The notes: generated by a model from the letters alone, not told the origin. Shown: positions 45,070 to 55,231, counted from the stretch's first letter. The stretch: DNA of 64,000 nt from Pseudomonas sp. RC10 (GCF_038397775.1 NZ_CP151650.1:5022001-5086000); one strand, 5' to 3'. Program-made: numbers and translations.

Positions 45070-46129
45070 ACTGGCCTGGCCCTGGGTCTTCGCCCTGCTG
45101 CCGCTGCCGTGGGTGCTCCGTTTCGTGCTGCCGGTGGCGGACAGCGGCGAAGCAGCGCTCAAGGTGAGTTTTCTCAGCGAGCTGGAAGGCCTCGCCGGTC
45201 GTCGCGCACGTGCTCATTTGCCCGGCTGGCGGCGGCAATTGCCGTTCGTGCTGCTCTGGCTGTTGCTGTTGTTGGCCGCGGCGCGCCCGCAGTGGCTGGG
45301 CGAACCGTTGCCGGTCGCTGCCAGTGGCCGCGACCTGCTGGTGGCGGTGGACGTCTCCGGCTCGATGGATTACCCGGACATGGTCTGGCAGAGCGATGAA
45401 GTCAGCCGTCTGACGCTGGTCAAACAGCTGCTGGGCGACTTCCTCGAACACCGCAAAGGCGACCGCGTCGGGCTGATCCTCTTCGGCAGCCAGGCCTACA
45501 TGCAAGCGCCGCTGACCTTCGACCGCAAGACCGTGCGCGTCTGGCTGGATGAAGCGCGCATCGGCATCGCGGGCAAGAACACCGCCATCGGCGATGCCAT
45601 CGGCCTGGCGTTGAAACGCCTGCGATTGCGTCCGGCCCAGAGTCGGGTGCTCATTCTGGTCACCGACGGCGCCAACAACGCCGGTCAGATCGATCCCGCC
45701 ACGGCAGCGCGACTGGCCGCAGGCGAAGGCGTAAAGATCTACCCCATCGGCATCGGCGCTGACCCGGACAAAGGCGCCACCAGCATTCTCGGCCTGAACC
45801 CGAGCCTGGACCTCGACGAACCCGCCTTGCGTGAAATCGCAGACATCACTGGCGGCCAGTATTTCCGCGCCCGCGACGGTGTCCAACTTGAAAAGATCGG
45901 CAAGGCCCTCGACACCCTTGAACCCGTGACGCAACAACCGACCCAGGCTCGTCCTGCCCATGCGCTGTATCACTGGCCGCTGGCGTTCGCGCTGGTGTTG
46001 AGTGTGCTGCTGGTGATTCACGAACGCTGGCCGCAAAACCCGCTGTACCGCTTTCTGGCCCGCCAGCCCGGTCTGAATCAAGGGCCACAATGGCGCCAGC
46101 GCTTCAAGCGTTTGCGGAGGCGCCGATGA
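45062..46129 (+). CDS. BatA-like von Willebrand factor A domain membrane protein
   Basis: A 355-residue protein with two N-terminal membrane segments (about 5-22 and 58-75), a VWA domain from about 88 to 280 and a C-terminal membrane segment near 302-320. The metal-ion adhesion site is intact: DVSGS near residue 96, and TDGANNAG later. BatA proteins are inner-membrane partners of MoxR ATPases. It overlaps both neighbours by a few bases (ATGA with the next gene), which suggests tightly coordinated synthesis. Confidence 0.9.
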   Translation: MFELAWPWVFALLPLPWVLRFVLPVADSGEAALKVSFLSELEGLAGRRARAHLPGWRRQLPFVLLWLLLLLAAARPQWLGEPLPVAASGRDLLVAVDVSGSMDYPDMVWQSDEVSRLTLVKQLLGDFLEHRKGDRVGLILFGSQAYMQAPLTFDRKTVRVWLDEARIGIAGKNTAIGDAIGLALKRLRLRPAQSRVLILVTDGANNAGQIDPATAARLAAGEGVKIYPIGIGADPDKGATSILGLNPSLDLDEPALREIADITGGQYFRARDGVQLEKIGKALDTLEPVTQQPTQARPAHALYHWPLAFALVLSVLLVIHERWPQNPLYRFLARQPGLNQGPQWRQRFKRLRRRR

Positions 46130-47856
46130 TCACGTCGATGCTCGCCCTCTGGCCCCATTGGTTGCGCCCGTGGTGGCTGTTGCTGCTGCCGTTGCTCGGC
46201 TGGCTGATCTGGCGCCTGTGGAATCGGCAGAAACGCGTCGGTCGCTGGCAAATGATCTTGCCGAGCGCCTTCCACGCCACGCTGCTTCGCGGCGGCAGTG
46301 GTCGAGAAAGCAAGCTGCCGTGGATCGCGTTGAGCGTCGGTTGGCTGCTGGCCTTGCTCGCCCTGCTCGGGCCCAGCTGGCAGCGGGTCGAACAGACCAG
46401 CCAGAAACCCGTGGACCCGCTGGTGGTGTTGCTGGAGCTGACCCCGGAAATGCTCGCCGCCGACAGCCCACCCACGCGCCTCGAACAGGCCCGGCGCAAG
46501 CTGCTCGACTTGCTGCAAGCCCGTGGCGATTCTCAAACCGCGATCATCGTCTACGCCGGAAGCGCCCACACCTTGGTGCCGCTGTCCGACGACCTCGGCA
46601 CCAGCAAAAACCTGCTGGACGCCCTCAAGCCGTCGATCATGCCCGAGAGCGGTCAGCGCGCCGATCTGGCAGTGAACAAGGCGCTTGACCTGCTGAAGCA
46701 AGGCGACCTGGGCGTCGGGCGTCTGCTGTGGATCGGCGCGTCGCTGAACGACGGCGAACGAATGGGGATTCGTCAGGCCATGACCGGGCACGCGCCGCAA
46801 CTCCTGCTGCTCGGCGTCGGCACCGCTGAAGGTGCGCCGGTCGCTCAGGAAAAAGGCGGTTTCCTCAAGGACGCCCAGGGCGGCATTCTGGTGCCCCGAC
46901 TGGACAGCGCCAGCCTCAAGGATTTCGCCGATGAACTGGGCGGCCATTTCACCTCGCTGCGCCTGACCGATGACGATTTGCACGAACTGGGCCTGCTGGA
47001 CGCGCCCCATGACCTGCGCAGCCAGGGCCAGACCGTGCAGCTCGACAGCTGGGCCGATCAGGGTTACTGGCTGTTGCTGCCATTGTTGCTGCTCGCGGCC
47101 TGCGCCGGGCGTCGCGGCTGGGTCCTGTGTCTGCCGCTGCTGATGCTCATGCCGCAACACAGCTACGCGTTCGACGTCAAAGACCTGTTCCAGCGCCCCG
47201 ACCAGCAGGGCCAACACCTGCTTCAGCGCCATCGCCCCGCCGAAGCCGCGCAGCGTTTCGAAGACATTCAGTGGCAGGGCATCGCGCTCTATGAAGCCGG
47301 TGATTACGCCGGTGCCGCTCAGCGTTTCGCCCAGGGCAACACGGCGGCCGACCACTACAATCGCGGTAATGCGCTGGCCAAGAGCGGGGAGCTGGATGCG
47401 GCCCTCGACGCCTACGAACAGGCGCTGGAGCGCCAGCCCGACTTCCCCGCCGCCGCCACGAACAAGGCGCTGATCGAAGAGATGCAGGAGCAGAACAAGC
47501 AAGCGGCCGCTGAAGACGCCAGCGAAGGCAAGACCGAGGGCGAAGACAACGCCGACAAGCCCCAGACCGGCAGCCCTGAACAGCAACCGTCGAACCCGCA
47601 ATCCTCCACACCGGGGGACGAGGACAGCCAGAACAGCAACGCGCAATCGATGTCCGGCGCCAGCGACAGCAATGCGCCGTCCCCGGACGAGGATGAACCC
47701 GCCCACGCGCCAAGCCGTCCCGCCGATGGCCCGATCAACGGCGAACAGCGTCAGGCACTCGAACAGTGGCTGCGGCAGATCCCGGACGAACCCGGTGAAC
47801 TGCTGCGGCGTAAATTCTGGTACGAACAACAGCAGCATCAGGAAAAAGCTCGATGA
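46126..47856 (+). CDS. BatB/BatC-like VWA-TPR membrane protein
   Basis: A 576-residue fusion: two N-terminal membrane segments, a VWA domain (about 95-290), a hydrophobic segment near 310-345, TPR repeats (YNRGNALAKSGELDAALDAYEQALER near 410-440) and a long acidic Ser/Pro/Gln-rich tail. The first MIDAS motif, normally DxSxS, reads LELTPEM, so metal binding is likely lost here while BatA keeps it. It combines the roles of separate BatB and BatC proteins of Bacteroides. I place the start at 46126 (MITSMLALWPHW), overlapping the batA stop. Confidence 0.88.
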   Translation: MITSMLALWPHWLRPWWLLLLPLLGWLIWRLWNRQKRVGRWQMILPSAFHATLLRGGSGRESKLPWIALSVGWLLALLALLGPSWQRVEQTSQKPVDPLVVLLELTPEMLAADSPPTRLEQARRKLLDLLQARGDSQTAIIVYAGSAHTLVPLSDDLGTSKNLLDALKPSIMPESGQRADLAVNKALDLLKQGDLGVGRLLWIGASLNDGERMGIRQAMTGHAPQLLLLGVGTAEGAPVAQEKGGFLKDAQGGILVPRLDSASLKDFADELGGHFTSLRLTDDDLHELGLLDAPHDLRSQGQTVQLDSWADQGYWLLLPLLLLAACAGRRGWVLCLPLLMLMPQHSYAFDVKDLFQRPDQQGQHLLQRHRPAEAAQRFEDIQWQGIALYEAGDYAGAAQRFAQGNTAADHYNRGNALAKSGELDAALDAYEQALERQPDFPAAATNKALIEEMQEQNKQAAAEDASEGKTEGEDNADKPQTGSPEQQPSNPQSSTPGDEDSQNSNAQSMSGASDSNAPSPDEDEPAHAPSRPADGPINGEQRQALEQWLRQIPDEPGELLRRKFWYEQQQHQEKAR

Positions 47857-49538
47857 GTCGTGTGCACACTGTGGTAATCGCCTGGCTGCTGTGCCTGTTC
47901 GCCCTCGTGGCGCAGGCCGACACGCCCGCTGCGACGTTGCAGGCCAGCGTTGATCGCACGCGTGTGAATACCGGGGAAACCGTCGAACTGACGCTGGAGT
48001 CCGACGACGCCACGCTCTTCGGCAAACCTGACATGACCGCGTTGCAAACCGACTTCGACGTGCGCGACACCCGCCAGCTCAACAGCCTGACGACCCTCGA
48101 AGGCAACGTCCACGCCACCACCCGCTGGCTGATCACGTTGATGCCGCGCCACAGCGGTTCGATCGAAATTCCGCCGCTGCAACTGGGCGAACTCATCAGC
48201 CAGCCGATCGCCTTGCAGGTGGTCGAGGTCGAGCCGTCCGCGCAGGCTCAGGAGCAGAAGCTTGCGCCGGTGTTCATGGAAGCGAGCCTCGATCAAGACA
48301 CCGTCTACGTGCAGGCCCAGGCCGTGCTGACGGTGCGCATCTACCATTCGGTGTCGCTGTTCGACGACAGCAGCCTTTCTCCGCTGCAAGTGCCGGATGC
48401 ACGGATCGAAAAACTGGGCGACACCCGCACCTATGAAAAGCAGATCAACGGCATTCGTCATGGCGTGATCGAGATGCGCTATGCGTTGTACCCCCAGCAA
48501 AGCGGCGACCTGACCATCCCCGCGCAGGAGTTCAGCGCAACCATGGTGCAGGACATTCCGGAAGTCAGCACCGCCGCCGCGACCAGCCAGCCTGCCGTTG
48601 CCACCAGCCCGAAGCCGGGCAAGCTGATGCGGGTGACGTCTGCACCGCTGCCCCTGAAGGTAAAACCGCAACCTGCGAATTACCCCGCCAACACGCCGTG
48701 GCTGCCCGCTCGCAGCATTAGCCTGAGCGAGAACTGGAGCCCTGATCCGGCGCACACGCAGATTGGGGATTCGCTGACCCGCACGCTGGTCATCAAGGCT
48801 GAGGGGCTGTCGAGCGCGCAATTGCCACCGCTTCCCGCCACCGACGTCAGTGCCCTGCGGCGCTATCCTGACCAGCCGCAATTGAGCAATCAGGTGAACG
48901 AGCGGGGCTTGGTCGGCAGTCGCGAAGAACGTGAGGCACTGGTGCCGAACCGTCCGGGGGCCATCGAGATTCCGGCGGTGGACGTGGTGTGGTGGAACAC
49001 GCTGGAAGATCATCTTGAGCACAGCGCCCTGCCCGCCCGCACCTTGCAGATCAGCACCAACCCTGCGCTGTCAGTGGACACGCCGGTGAGCGATACCACG
49101 GGGGTGACCGTGATCGGCCCGCCCGTATGGCCGTGGCAGCTGAGTACCGTAATCCTCAGTTTCACCACGCTGTTGGGTTTTGGCCTCTGGTGGCGCGGTC
49201 GGTGGCAACCGGCGCTGACCCGCGCCGCGCAGACCGGGCCAAGCCCGCGCACCGTGCTCGATGACCTGAAACGCGCCAGCCTGGCCAACGACCCTCATGC
49301 CACCCGTCAGGCGCTGGATGCCTGGGCGCGTCAGCAACCGGAAACCCTCGCTGACATGGCGGCGCGCTTCGTACCTTTGTCCGATGCACTGGACGGTCTG
49401 AACGGCGCGCTGTACAGCGAGACCGGCAAACTGTGGCTGGGCGAAGATTTATGGAAGGCCGTGAAAGCGCTGCCCGCCGTTGAAAAACCGATTGACCCGA
49501 ACGGCGCAGACAGCCTGCCGCCGTTGTATCCGAAATGA
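47853..49538 (+). CDS. BatD-like exported protein (oxygen tolerance family)
   Basis: A 561-residue protein with a signal peptide (cleavage likely after LVAQA near 22), a periplasmic region of Ig-like beta domains (about 25-420) and one C-terminal membrane segment near 430-450 (WPWQLSTVILSFTTLLGFGLWW) followed by a cytoplasmic tail. This is the BatD layout. It is the last gene of the MoxR operon, overlapping the BatB/C gene by ATGA. It presumably forms the periplasmic part of the Bat complex; the function remains poorly defined. Confidence 0.87.
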   Translation: MSRVHTVVIAWLLCLFALVAQADTPAATLQASVDRTRVNTGETVELTLESDDATLFGKPDMTALQTDFDVRDTRQLNSLTTLEGNVHATTRWLITLMPRHSGSIEIPPLQLGELISQPIALQVVEVEPSAQAQEQKLAPVFMEASLDQDTVYVQAQAVLTVRIYHSVSLFDDSSLSPLQVPDARIEKLGDTRTYEKQINGIRHGVIEMRYALYPQQSGDLTIPAQEFSATMVQDIPEVSTAAATSQPAVATSPKPGKLMRVTSAPLPLKVKPQPANYPANTPWLPARSISLSENWSPDPAHTQIGDSLTRTLVIKAEGLSSAQLPPLPATDVSALRRYPDQPQLSNQVNERGLVGSREEREALVPNRPGAIEIPAVDVVWWNTLEDHLEHSALPARTLQISTNPALSVDTPVSDTTGVTVIGPPVWPWQLSTVILSFTTLLGFGLWWRGRWQPALTRAAQTGPSPRTVLDDLKRASLANDPHATRQALDAWARQQPETLADMAARFVPLSDALDGLNGALYSETGKLWLGEDLWKAVKALPAVEKPIDPNGADSLPPLYPK

Positions 49539-49594
49539 ACCTAGCGCTTCGTGCTCTTTGATGAACATACCCTATTCATCTAGCGGTGAATAAA

Positions 49595-49687
49595 CCTGTA
49601 GGAGTGAGCTTGCTCGCGATTGCGGTACATCCTTCCCTGATGGGTTGTCTGATGGAGCCCGATCGCGAGCAAGCTCACTCCTACAGG
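49595..49687. repeat. REPIN, perfect 26-base arms
   Basis: Arms 49595-49620 and 49662-49687 are perfect inverted repeats of 26 bases (starting CCTGTAGGAGTGAGC). The core AGCTTGCTCGCGA is the common fluorescent-Pseudomonas REP. The right arm ends 44 bases before the sbcD start, so the hairpin lies in or close to the sbcDC leader. Confidence 0.9.
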
Positions 49688-49731
49688 GGGATTGGATTTC
49701 TGCTGAAGACCTATTCAACCAAGGTAACCCC

Positions 49732-50988
49732 ATGCGTCTGTTCCACACCTCCGACTGGCATTTGGGCCAGAACCTCCACGGCCAGGAGCGGGACTTCGAA
49801 CACCAGTGTTTTCTGACCTGGCTGCTGGCCCGTCTGGCCGAGCGCAAACCTGATGCGTTGCTGATCGCGGGCGACATCTTCGACACCGTCAACCCGTCGG
49901 TCAAAGCCCAGGAACAGCTCTACGATTTCATCGTCAGCGCCCACGACCAGAACCCGCAACTGACCATCGTGATGATCGCGGGCAATCACGACTCCGGCTC
50001 GCGCATCGAACTGCCCGGCCCGCTGATGCGGCGTCTGCGCACCCATGCGCTGGGGCGTGTGCTGTGGCTGGACGACGGCGTGCTCGACGTCGACCGCCTG
50101 TTGTTGCCGCTGACCAACGCCAAGGGCAAAGTCCTCGGCTGGTGCCTGGCGTTGCCGTTCCTGCGACCCGCCGAAGTCACCGGCCCCGCGTTGGGCGACA
50201 ACTACTTGCGCGGCATCGGTCAGGTGCACGAAATGCTCATCGCCGCCGCCAACCAGAAACGCAAGAAAGGCCAGGCCCTGATCGCCATCAGCCACGCGCA
50301 CATGGCCGGCGGCTCGGTCTCGGAAGACTCCGAACGAAGCCTGATCATCGGCAACGCCGAAGCCCTACCCGCCAGCCTGTTCGGCGAGACCATCACCTAT
50401 GTCGCCCTCGGCCATCTGCACAAGCCGCAAAAGGTCAACGGCGAAACGCGCATTCGCTACAGCGGCTCGCCGATTCCCCTGTCGTTTTCGGAAATCGGCT
50501 ATCAGCATCAGATCCTCGAAGTCGATTGCGAAGCGGGAAAACTCGCCAGCGTCACGCCGCTGCTGATTCCCCGCGCCGTCAACCTGCAACGGGTCGGCCC
50601 GGCGCCGCTGGCGGACCTGCTGCTGCAACTCAAGGACCTGCCGGACATCGACCTGCTGGCCGACGTCGATCGTCAACCGTGGCTCGAAGTGCGGGTGAAG
50701 CTGGACGAACCTCAACCGGACCTGCGCAACCAGATCGAATCGGCGCTGGAAAACAAGGCCGTGCGCCTGGTGCGCATCGCCGCCGAATACGCAGGCAAAG
50801 GTGCGCGGGACGACGAAGACGACCGCGACCTGATCGAACTGGACCAGCTCAGCCCGCAAGAATTATTCAGCCGTGCATGGCGCGACAGCTACGGCAGCGA
50901 GGTCGATGAACAAACGTTGCAGGACTTCGCCACCCTGCTTCAGGACGTGCAACTGGCAGACGGACAACCGGAGGGCGAACAGCCATGA
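49732..50988 (+). CDS. sbcD: Exonuclease SbcCD subunit D
   Basis: A 418-residue Mre11-type nuclease that, with SbcC, cleaves DNA hairpins and blocked double-strand ends. The start at 49732 (MRLFHTSDWHLGQNLHG) matches the family. Metal-binding motifs are in order: DWH (8-10), GDIFD, GNHDSGS, SHAHM and GHLHKP. It overlaps sbcC by four bases (ATGA). An SbcCD nuclease acts on long palindromes such as the REPIN immediately upstream. Confidence 0.96.
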   Translation: MRLFHTSDWHLGQNLHGQERDFEHQCFLTWLLARLAERKPDALLIAGDIFDTVNPSVKAQEQLYDFIVSAHDQNPQLTIVMIAGNHDSGSRIELPGPLMRRLRTHALGRVLWLDDGVLDVDRLLLPLTNAKGKVLGWCLALPFLRPAEVTGPALGDNYLRGIGQVHEMLIAAANQKRKKGQALIAISHAHMAGGSVSEDSERSLIIGNAEALPASLFGETITYVALGHLHKPQKVNGETRIRYSGSPIPLSFSEIGYQHQILEVDCEAGKLASVTPLLIPRAVNLQRVGPAPLADLLLQLKDLPDIDLLADVDRQPWLEVRVKLDEPQPDLRNQIESALENKAVRLVRIAAEYAGKGARDDEDDRDLIELDQLSPQELFSRAWRDSYGSEVDEQTLQDFATLLQDVQLADGQPEGEQP

Positions 50989-53900
50989 AAATCCTCGCCA
51001 TTCGCCTGAAAAACCTCGCCTCGTTGGCCGGCCCATTTGAACTGGACTTCACCGCTGAACCGCTGGCCAGCGCAGGCCTGTTCGCGATCACCGGCCCCAC
51101 GGGCGCGGGCAAAAGCACGCTGCTGGATGCGCTGTGCCTGGCACTGTTCGGTGCGATTCCCCGGCTCAACAACATCGGCCAGTCACGGGTGCCGGAAATC
51201 GACGGCGACATCAGCACTGCCGACCCGCGCAACCTGCTGCGTCGCGGCACGGGCAGTGGCTATGCCGAGGTGGATTTCGTCGGCATCGACAAACGCCGCT
51301 ATCGCGCCCGCTGGGAGACCAACCGCGCCCGCGACAACGCCACCAAAAAGCTGCAAAACAGCCGCCAGACCCTGACCGATCTGGACAGCGAACAGATTCT
51401 CAGCACCCAGAACAAAACCGAATACAAAACCCTGCTCGAAGCGCGGCTCGGCCTGAATTTCGAACAGTTCACCCGCGCCGTGATGCTGGCGCAAAGCGAG
51501 TTCAGCGCCTTCCTCAAAGCCGACGACAAAGAGCGCAGCGAGCTGCTGGAAAAGCTCACCGACACGGCGATCTACAGCCAGTTGGGCCGTCGCGCCTACG
51601 TCAAAAGCAAAGAGGCCGAAGAGGCGCTGAAAACCCTCAACGCCCAGGCCGGGAACCTGACGCCCCTCGAACCCGAGCCGCGCGCCGAATTGGAACAGCG
51701 TTTCACCGACGCGCAGGAACAGCTGAAATGGGGTCAGGCGCAACTGCGTCAGCTGGAACTCAAGCAGCAGTGGTTCGCCGAATTGAATCGCCTGCGCGAC
51801 AGTCATCTGGCGGCCAATGAACAACTGGCCAGCGCGCAGCAGACCTGGGATCAACAAGCCAGCGAGCGCCTGCAATCGAGCCAACTGGAGCGACTAACAC
51901 CTCAGCGGCACCTGTTCGCTCAGCGTAAAAAGCTCGACGATCAACTGGCCCCGCTGGCGGCGCGCATTCAGGCGCAGACCGAACAGCTGAATCAGACGCA
52001 AGCGACGCTGACGGCCCTCGACGCGCAACTGACCACCGCACACGCGGCCCTGCAACAGGCACAGGACGCCCAACAAAACGCCAGGCCTTCACTGAACGAA
52101 GCCTTCCAGCAACAGGTGCAGCTCAATCATCTGAGCACCGAGCTGCAACAGATCAGCGGGCAGGCGCAGGTCGCTCAGCTCGCCAGCAACGAAGGTCAGG
52201 CGGCGCTGGATCAATGGATCGAGCAGCAGCGTCAGGTTGAAGCCCGTTTGCAATCCATCGCCGAACAGCTGCAAAACAGCGCGGTGCTGGATGCGCTGAG
52301 CCAGTCGTGGGCGGCCTATCGCCCGCGACTGCAACAGCTCGTGCTGGTCAGTTCCCGCCTGAACAAAGGCCGCGAAGAATTGCCCGCGCTGGAACAGGCT
52401 TCGACCCGCGCCGAACAAGCATTGAGCGAGCGGCGAAGCGCGTTGCAAGCGCTGTATGACGACGCCGAGGTCAAGGCCGACGCGGTGAGCCAAGAAATCG
52501 AACGCCTCGGGCAACTGTTGCAAGACAATCGCCAACAGCACAGCGCCAGCGATTCATTGGAACGCCTGTGGCAGCGGCATCAGGACATCGCCAGCCGTCT
52601 GCAAGACGTGCAGGCCCAACAGCAACATGCCACCGAACGCCGCGCGCAAAGCATCGCCAAAGGCCTGCAACTCAAGGGCGAGCACGAAGCCGCGCAACAG
52701 GCCTTGAACGTCACCGTCGAGTTGCTGCAACGGCAGCGCCTGGCCCGTAGCGCCAGCGTCGAGCAACTGCGCGACCAATTGGTCGATCAGCAGCCCTGTC
52801 CGGTATGCGGCAGCGAAGATCACCCGTATCACCAGTCCGATGCCTTGCTGCAAGCGCTGTCCGGCCATGACGACGGCGAAGAAGCGGCGGCGCGCCTGAA
52901 GGTCAGTCAGCTCAGCGAAACCCTGGCCGAACTGCGCGCCGAAGTGCTGGAGCTGAACAACCAGCTCAAGCAGTCCAAACCTCAACTGGATCAGCTCGGC
53001 GAACAGCTTCAGAAACTGGCACCCGAGCTGGAAGCCCACCCGCTGCATCCGCGTCTGCTGGAGCAACCCGAGGCCCAGCGCAGCGGCTGGCTGAGCGAGC
53101 GACTGCACCAATTGGCGCAGGACATCCTCGCCGCCGAGCAGCGCCAGACCCGTTTGCTGAAAGTGCAGCGCGACGCCGAATCCCTGCAACATCAAGTTCA
53201 GGAAGCGCGGGACGCCAGTCAGCAGGCGATGAAACTGCTGGACGATCAACAACGGAATATCTCGCTCGACAATCAGACCTTCGAAACGGCGTTGCAGGAG
53301 TTCGAACCGCTGCTGCCTGCCGAGAGCCTTCCGCTGTGGCGTGAATCCGCGACCGAATCGTTCATGCAGCTGGACAACGACATCGCCTCGCGCGTCCAGC
53401 AACTCGACCAGCAAAAGGAAGAGCAGCAGGAACACAGTGAGCGCACGCAGAAAATCGAACGTGAACAATTCGCGCAACAAGGCCGCCTGCAACAGCATCA
53501 GCAGCTGCAACAACGGCTCGACGCCAGCCAGCAGCAACAGCAGGCCGTCCAGCAACGTTTGCAGGAAATCCTTGGCGAACAGGCCAGTGCTGAAGCGTGG
53601 CAACAGCATCTGGAACAGACCGTCGAACAGGCGCGCCAGACCCAGGCGACCACCACAGACGCCTTGCAGCAGGCCCGTGCCGAGTCGATCAAACTGACCG
53701 CCGAACGGGACAGCGAGCAGCAACGCTTGCAGACGCTGGAGCAGGAAGTGACGGATCTGGCGCGTCAGATCGGCGAGTGGCGCAATCAGCACACGGAACT
53801 GGACGATGCGGCGCTCGACACCCTGCTGGGCCTGAGCGACGAGGCGGTCAACCAGTTGCGCCAACGCTTGCAACAGAGTGAGAAAGCACTGGAACAGAGC

Positions 53901-54626
53901 AAGGTGCTGGTGCAGGAGCGCGAGGCGCAGTGGCAGCAACATCAGGCGCAGCACAGCGACATCAGCGATGCCGAACAACTGGCGACGGCACTGGCCGAAG
54001 CGCAGGCCCAAACGGCCACCCATGACCAACTGTGCGCCGACCTTCGTGCGCAGATCAGCGAAGACGAACGTCGCCGCACTGCCAACAGCGAGTTGCAGGC
54101 GCGCATCAAGGCCGCCCACGACGAATACCTGCGTTGGGGCCGTCTGGCGACGCTGATCGGCTCGGCGGAGGGCGACAAATTCCGCAAGATCGCCCAGGCC
54201 TACAACCTCGATTTGCTGGTCCATCACGCCAACGCCCAGCTCAAGCAACTGGTGCGCCGCTACCGCCTCAAGCGCGGCGGCAGCATGCTCGGCCTGCTGG
54301 TGATGGACACGGAAATGGGCGACGAACTGCGCTCGGTGCATTCGTTGTCAGGGGGCGAGACGTTCCTCGTCTCGCTGGCGTTGGCCCTTGGATTGGCGTC
54401 TATGGCGTCGAGCACGCTGAAGATCGAGTCGCTGTTCATCGACGAAGGCTTCGGCAGCCTGGACCCTGAATCGCTGCAACTGGCGATGGATGCGCTGGAT
54501 GGCTTGCAGGCCCAAGGCCGTAAGGTCGGGGTGATTTCCCACGTGCAGGAAATGCACGAGCGAATTCCGGTGCAGATTCAAGTGCGCCGTCAGGGCAACG
54601 GCCTCAGCACAATTGAGGTCACCTGA
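50985..54626 (+). CDS. sbcC: Exonuclease SbcCD subunit C (Rad50-like ATPase)
   Basis: A 1213-residue SMC-like ATPase. Walker A is GPTGAGKST (37-45). Two very long Gln-rich coiled coils (about 180-590 and 640-1010) flank the zinc hook CPVCG near 604. The ABC signature SLSGGETFLVSLALALGL is near 1118 and Walker B SLFIDEGFGSLD near 1148. It clamps DNA and controls SbcD nuclease activity. The stop overlaps the next start by one base (TGATG). Confidence 0.96.
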   Translation: MKILAIRLKNLASLAGPFELDFTAEPLASAGLFAITGPTGAGKSTLLDALCLALFGAIPRLNNIGQSRVPEIDGDISTADPRNLLRRGTGSGYAEVDFVGIDKRRYRARWETNRARDNATKKLQNSRQTLTDLDSEQILSTQNKTEYKTLLEARLGLNFEQFTRAVMLAQSEFSAFLKADDKERSELLEKLTDTAIYSQLGRRAYVKSKEAEEALKTLNAQAGNLTPLEPEPRAELEQRFTDAQEQLKWGQAQLRQLELKQQWFAELNRLRDSHLAANEQLASAQQTWDQQASERLQSSQLERLTPQRHLFAQRKKLDDQLAPLAARIQAQTEQLNQTQATLTALDAQLTTAHAALQQAQDAQQNARPSLNEAFQQQVQLNHLSTELQQISGQAQVAQLASNEGQAALDQWIEQQRQVEARLQSIAEQLQNSAVLDALSQSWAAYRPRLQQLVLVSSRLNKGREELPALEQASTRAEQALSERRSALQALYDDAEVKADAVSQEIERLGQLLQDNRQQHSASDSLERLWQRHQDIASRLQDVQAQQQHATERRAQSIAKGLQLKGEHEAAQQALNVTVELLQRQRLARSASVEQLRDQLVDQQPCPVCGSEDHPYHQSDALLQALSGHDDGEEAAARLKVSQLSETLAELRAEVLELNNQLKQSKPQLDQLGEQLQKLAPELEAHPLHPRLLEQPEAQRSGWLSERLHQLAQDILAAEQRQTRLLKVQRDAESLQHQVQEARDASQQAMKLLDDQQRNISLDNQTFETALQEFEPLLPAESLPLWRESATESFMQLDNDIASRVQQLDQQKEEQQEHSERTQKIEREQFAQQGRLQQHQQLQQRLDASQQQQQAVQQRLQEILGEQASAEAWQQHLEQTVEQARQTQATTTDALQQARAESIKLTAERDSEQQRLQTLEQEVTDLARQIGEWRNQHTELDDAALDTLLGLSDEAVNQLRQRLQQSEKALEQSKVLVQEREAQWQQHQAQHSDISDAEQLATALAEAQAQTATHDQLCADLRAQISEDERRRTANSELQARIKAAHDEYLRWGRLATLIGSAEGDKFRKIAQAYNLDLLVHHANAQLKQLVRRYRLKRGGSMLGLLVMDTEMGDELRSVHSLSGGETFLVSLALALGLASMASSTLKIESLFIDEGFGSLDPESLQLAMDALDGLQAQGRKVGVISHVQEMHERIPVQIQVRRQGNGLSTIEVT

Positions 54627-55231
54627 TGACCGCCCTGCTCTATTCCTTTCGCCGCTGCCCCTACGCCATGCGAGCGCGCATGGCCGTGGCGTATGCCGGC
54701 GTATCGGTCGAAACCGTGGAAGTCAGCCTCAAGGCCAAACCGCCGGAAATGCTTGAACGCTCGCCAAAAGGCACCGTGCCGGTTCTGGTGCTGGACGATC
54801 AGGTGCTGGAACAAAGCCTGGACATCATGCGCTGGGCGCTGGCGCAGAACGACCCGGACGATTGGTCGATGGCGTCCGATCCCGAGGCGCAGCGACAGAT
54901 CGCTGAGTTGATCGCGGAAAACGACGGCTCGTTCAAGACTGATCTGGATCGCTACAAATACGCCGTGCGTTATCCCGAGTTCACTCAGGCCGAATACCGC
55001 GCGCGGGGGGAAGTGTTTCTGGGGAGGCTGGAGGGATTGCTGAGCGGACGGGACTTTCTGATCACCGGCCATTTGACTTTGGCCGATACCGCCCTGGCGC
55101 CGTTCGTACGGCAGTTTTGCTACGTCGATCCAGAGTGGTTCTGGCAAAGTCATTATCCGAAGTTGCAGGGGTGGCTGAAGCGGTTTCTGGAATCGGCGTT
55201 GTTTGTGAAGGCGATGGCCAAATCGGTGTAG
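54626..55231 (+). CDS. Glutathione S-transferase family protein
   Basis: A 201-residue protein with a thioredoxin-like N-terminal domain containing the glutaredoxin-type CPYA (11-14) and the cis-proline segment GTVPVLVLDDQVLEQSLDIM, and an all-helical C-terminal GST domain. It resembles the YibF/Grx2-like group more than classical detoxifying GSTs. Its start is coupled to the sbcC stop. The substrate is unknown. Confidence 0.88.
   Translation: MTALLYSFRRCPYAMRARMAVAYAGVSVETVEVSLKAKPPEMLERSPKGTVPVLVLDDQVLEQSLDIMRWALAQNDPDDWSMASDPEAQRQIAELIAENDGSFKTDLDRYKYAVRYPEFTQAEYRARGEVFLGRLEGLLSGRDFLITGHLTLADTALAPFVRQFCYVDPEWFWQSHYPKLQGWLKRFLESALFVKAMAKSV

Noticed and set aside
49595..49687. Inverted repeats as a possible CRISPR array
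   Set aside because: The REP arms occur as pairs in opposite orientation, not as regularly spaced direct repeats with spacers, and no cas gene is present.
52554..54341. 595-codon Leu-rich open frame opposite sbcC
   Set aside because: The Leu/Gln-rich text is the complement of the sbcC coiled-coil codons and mimics membrane segments; not a gene.
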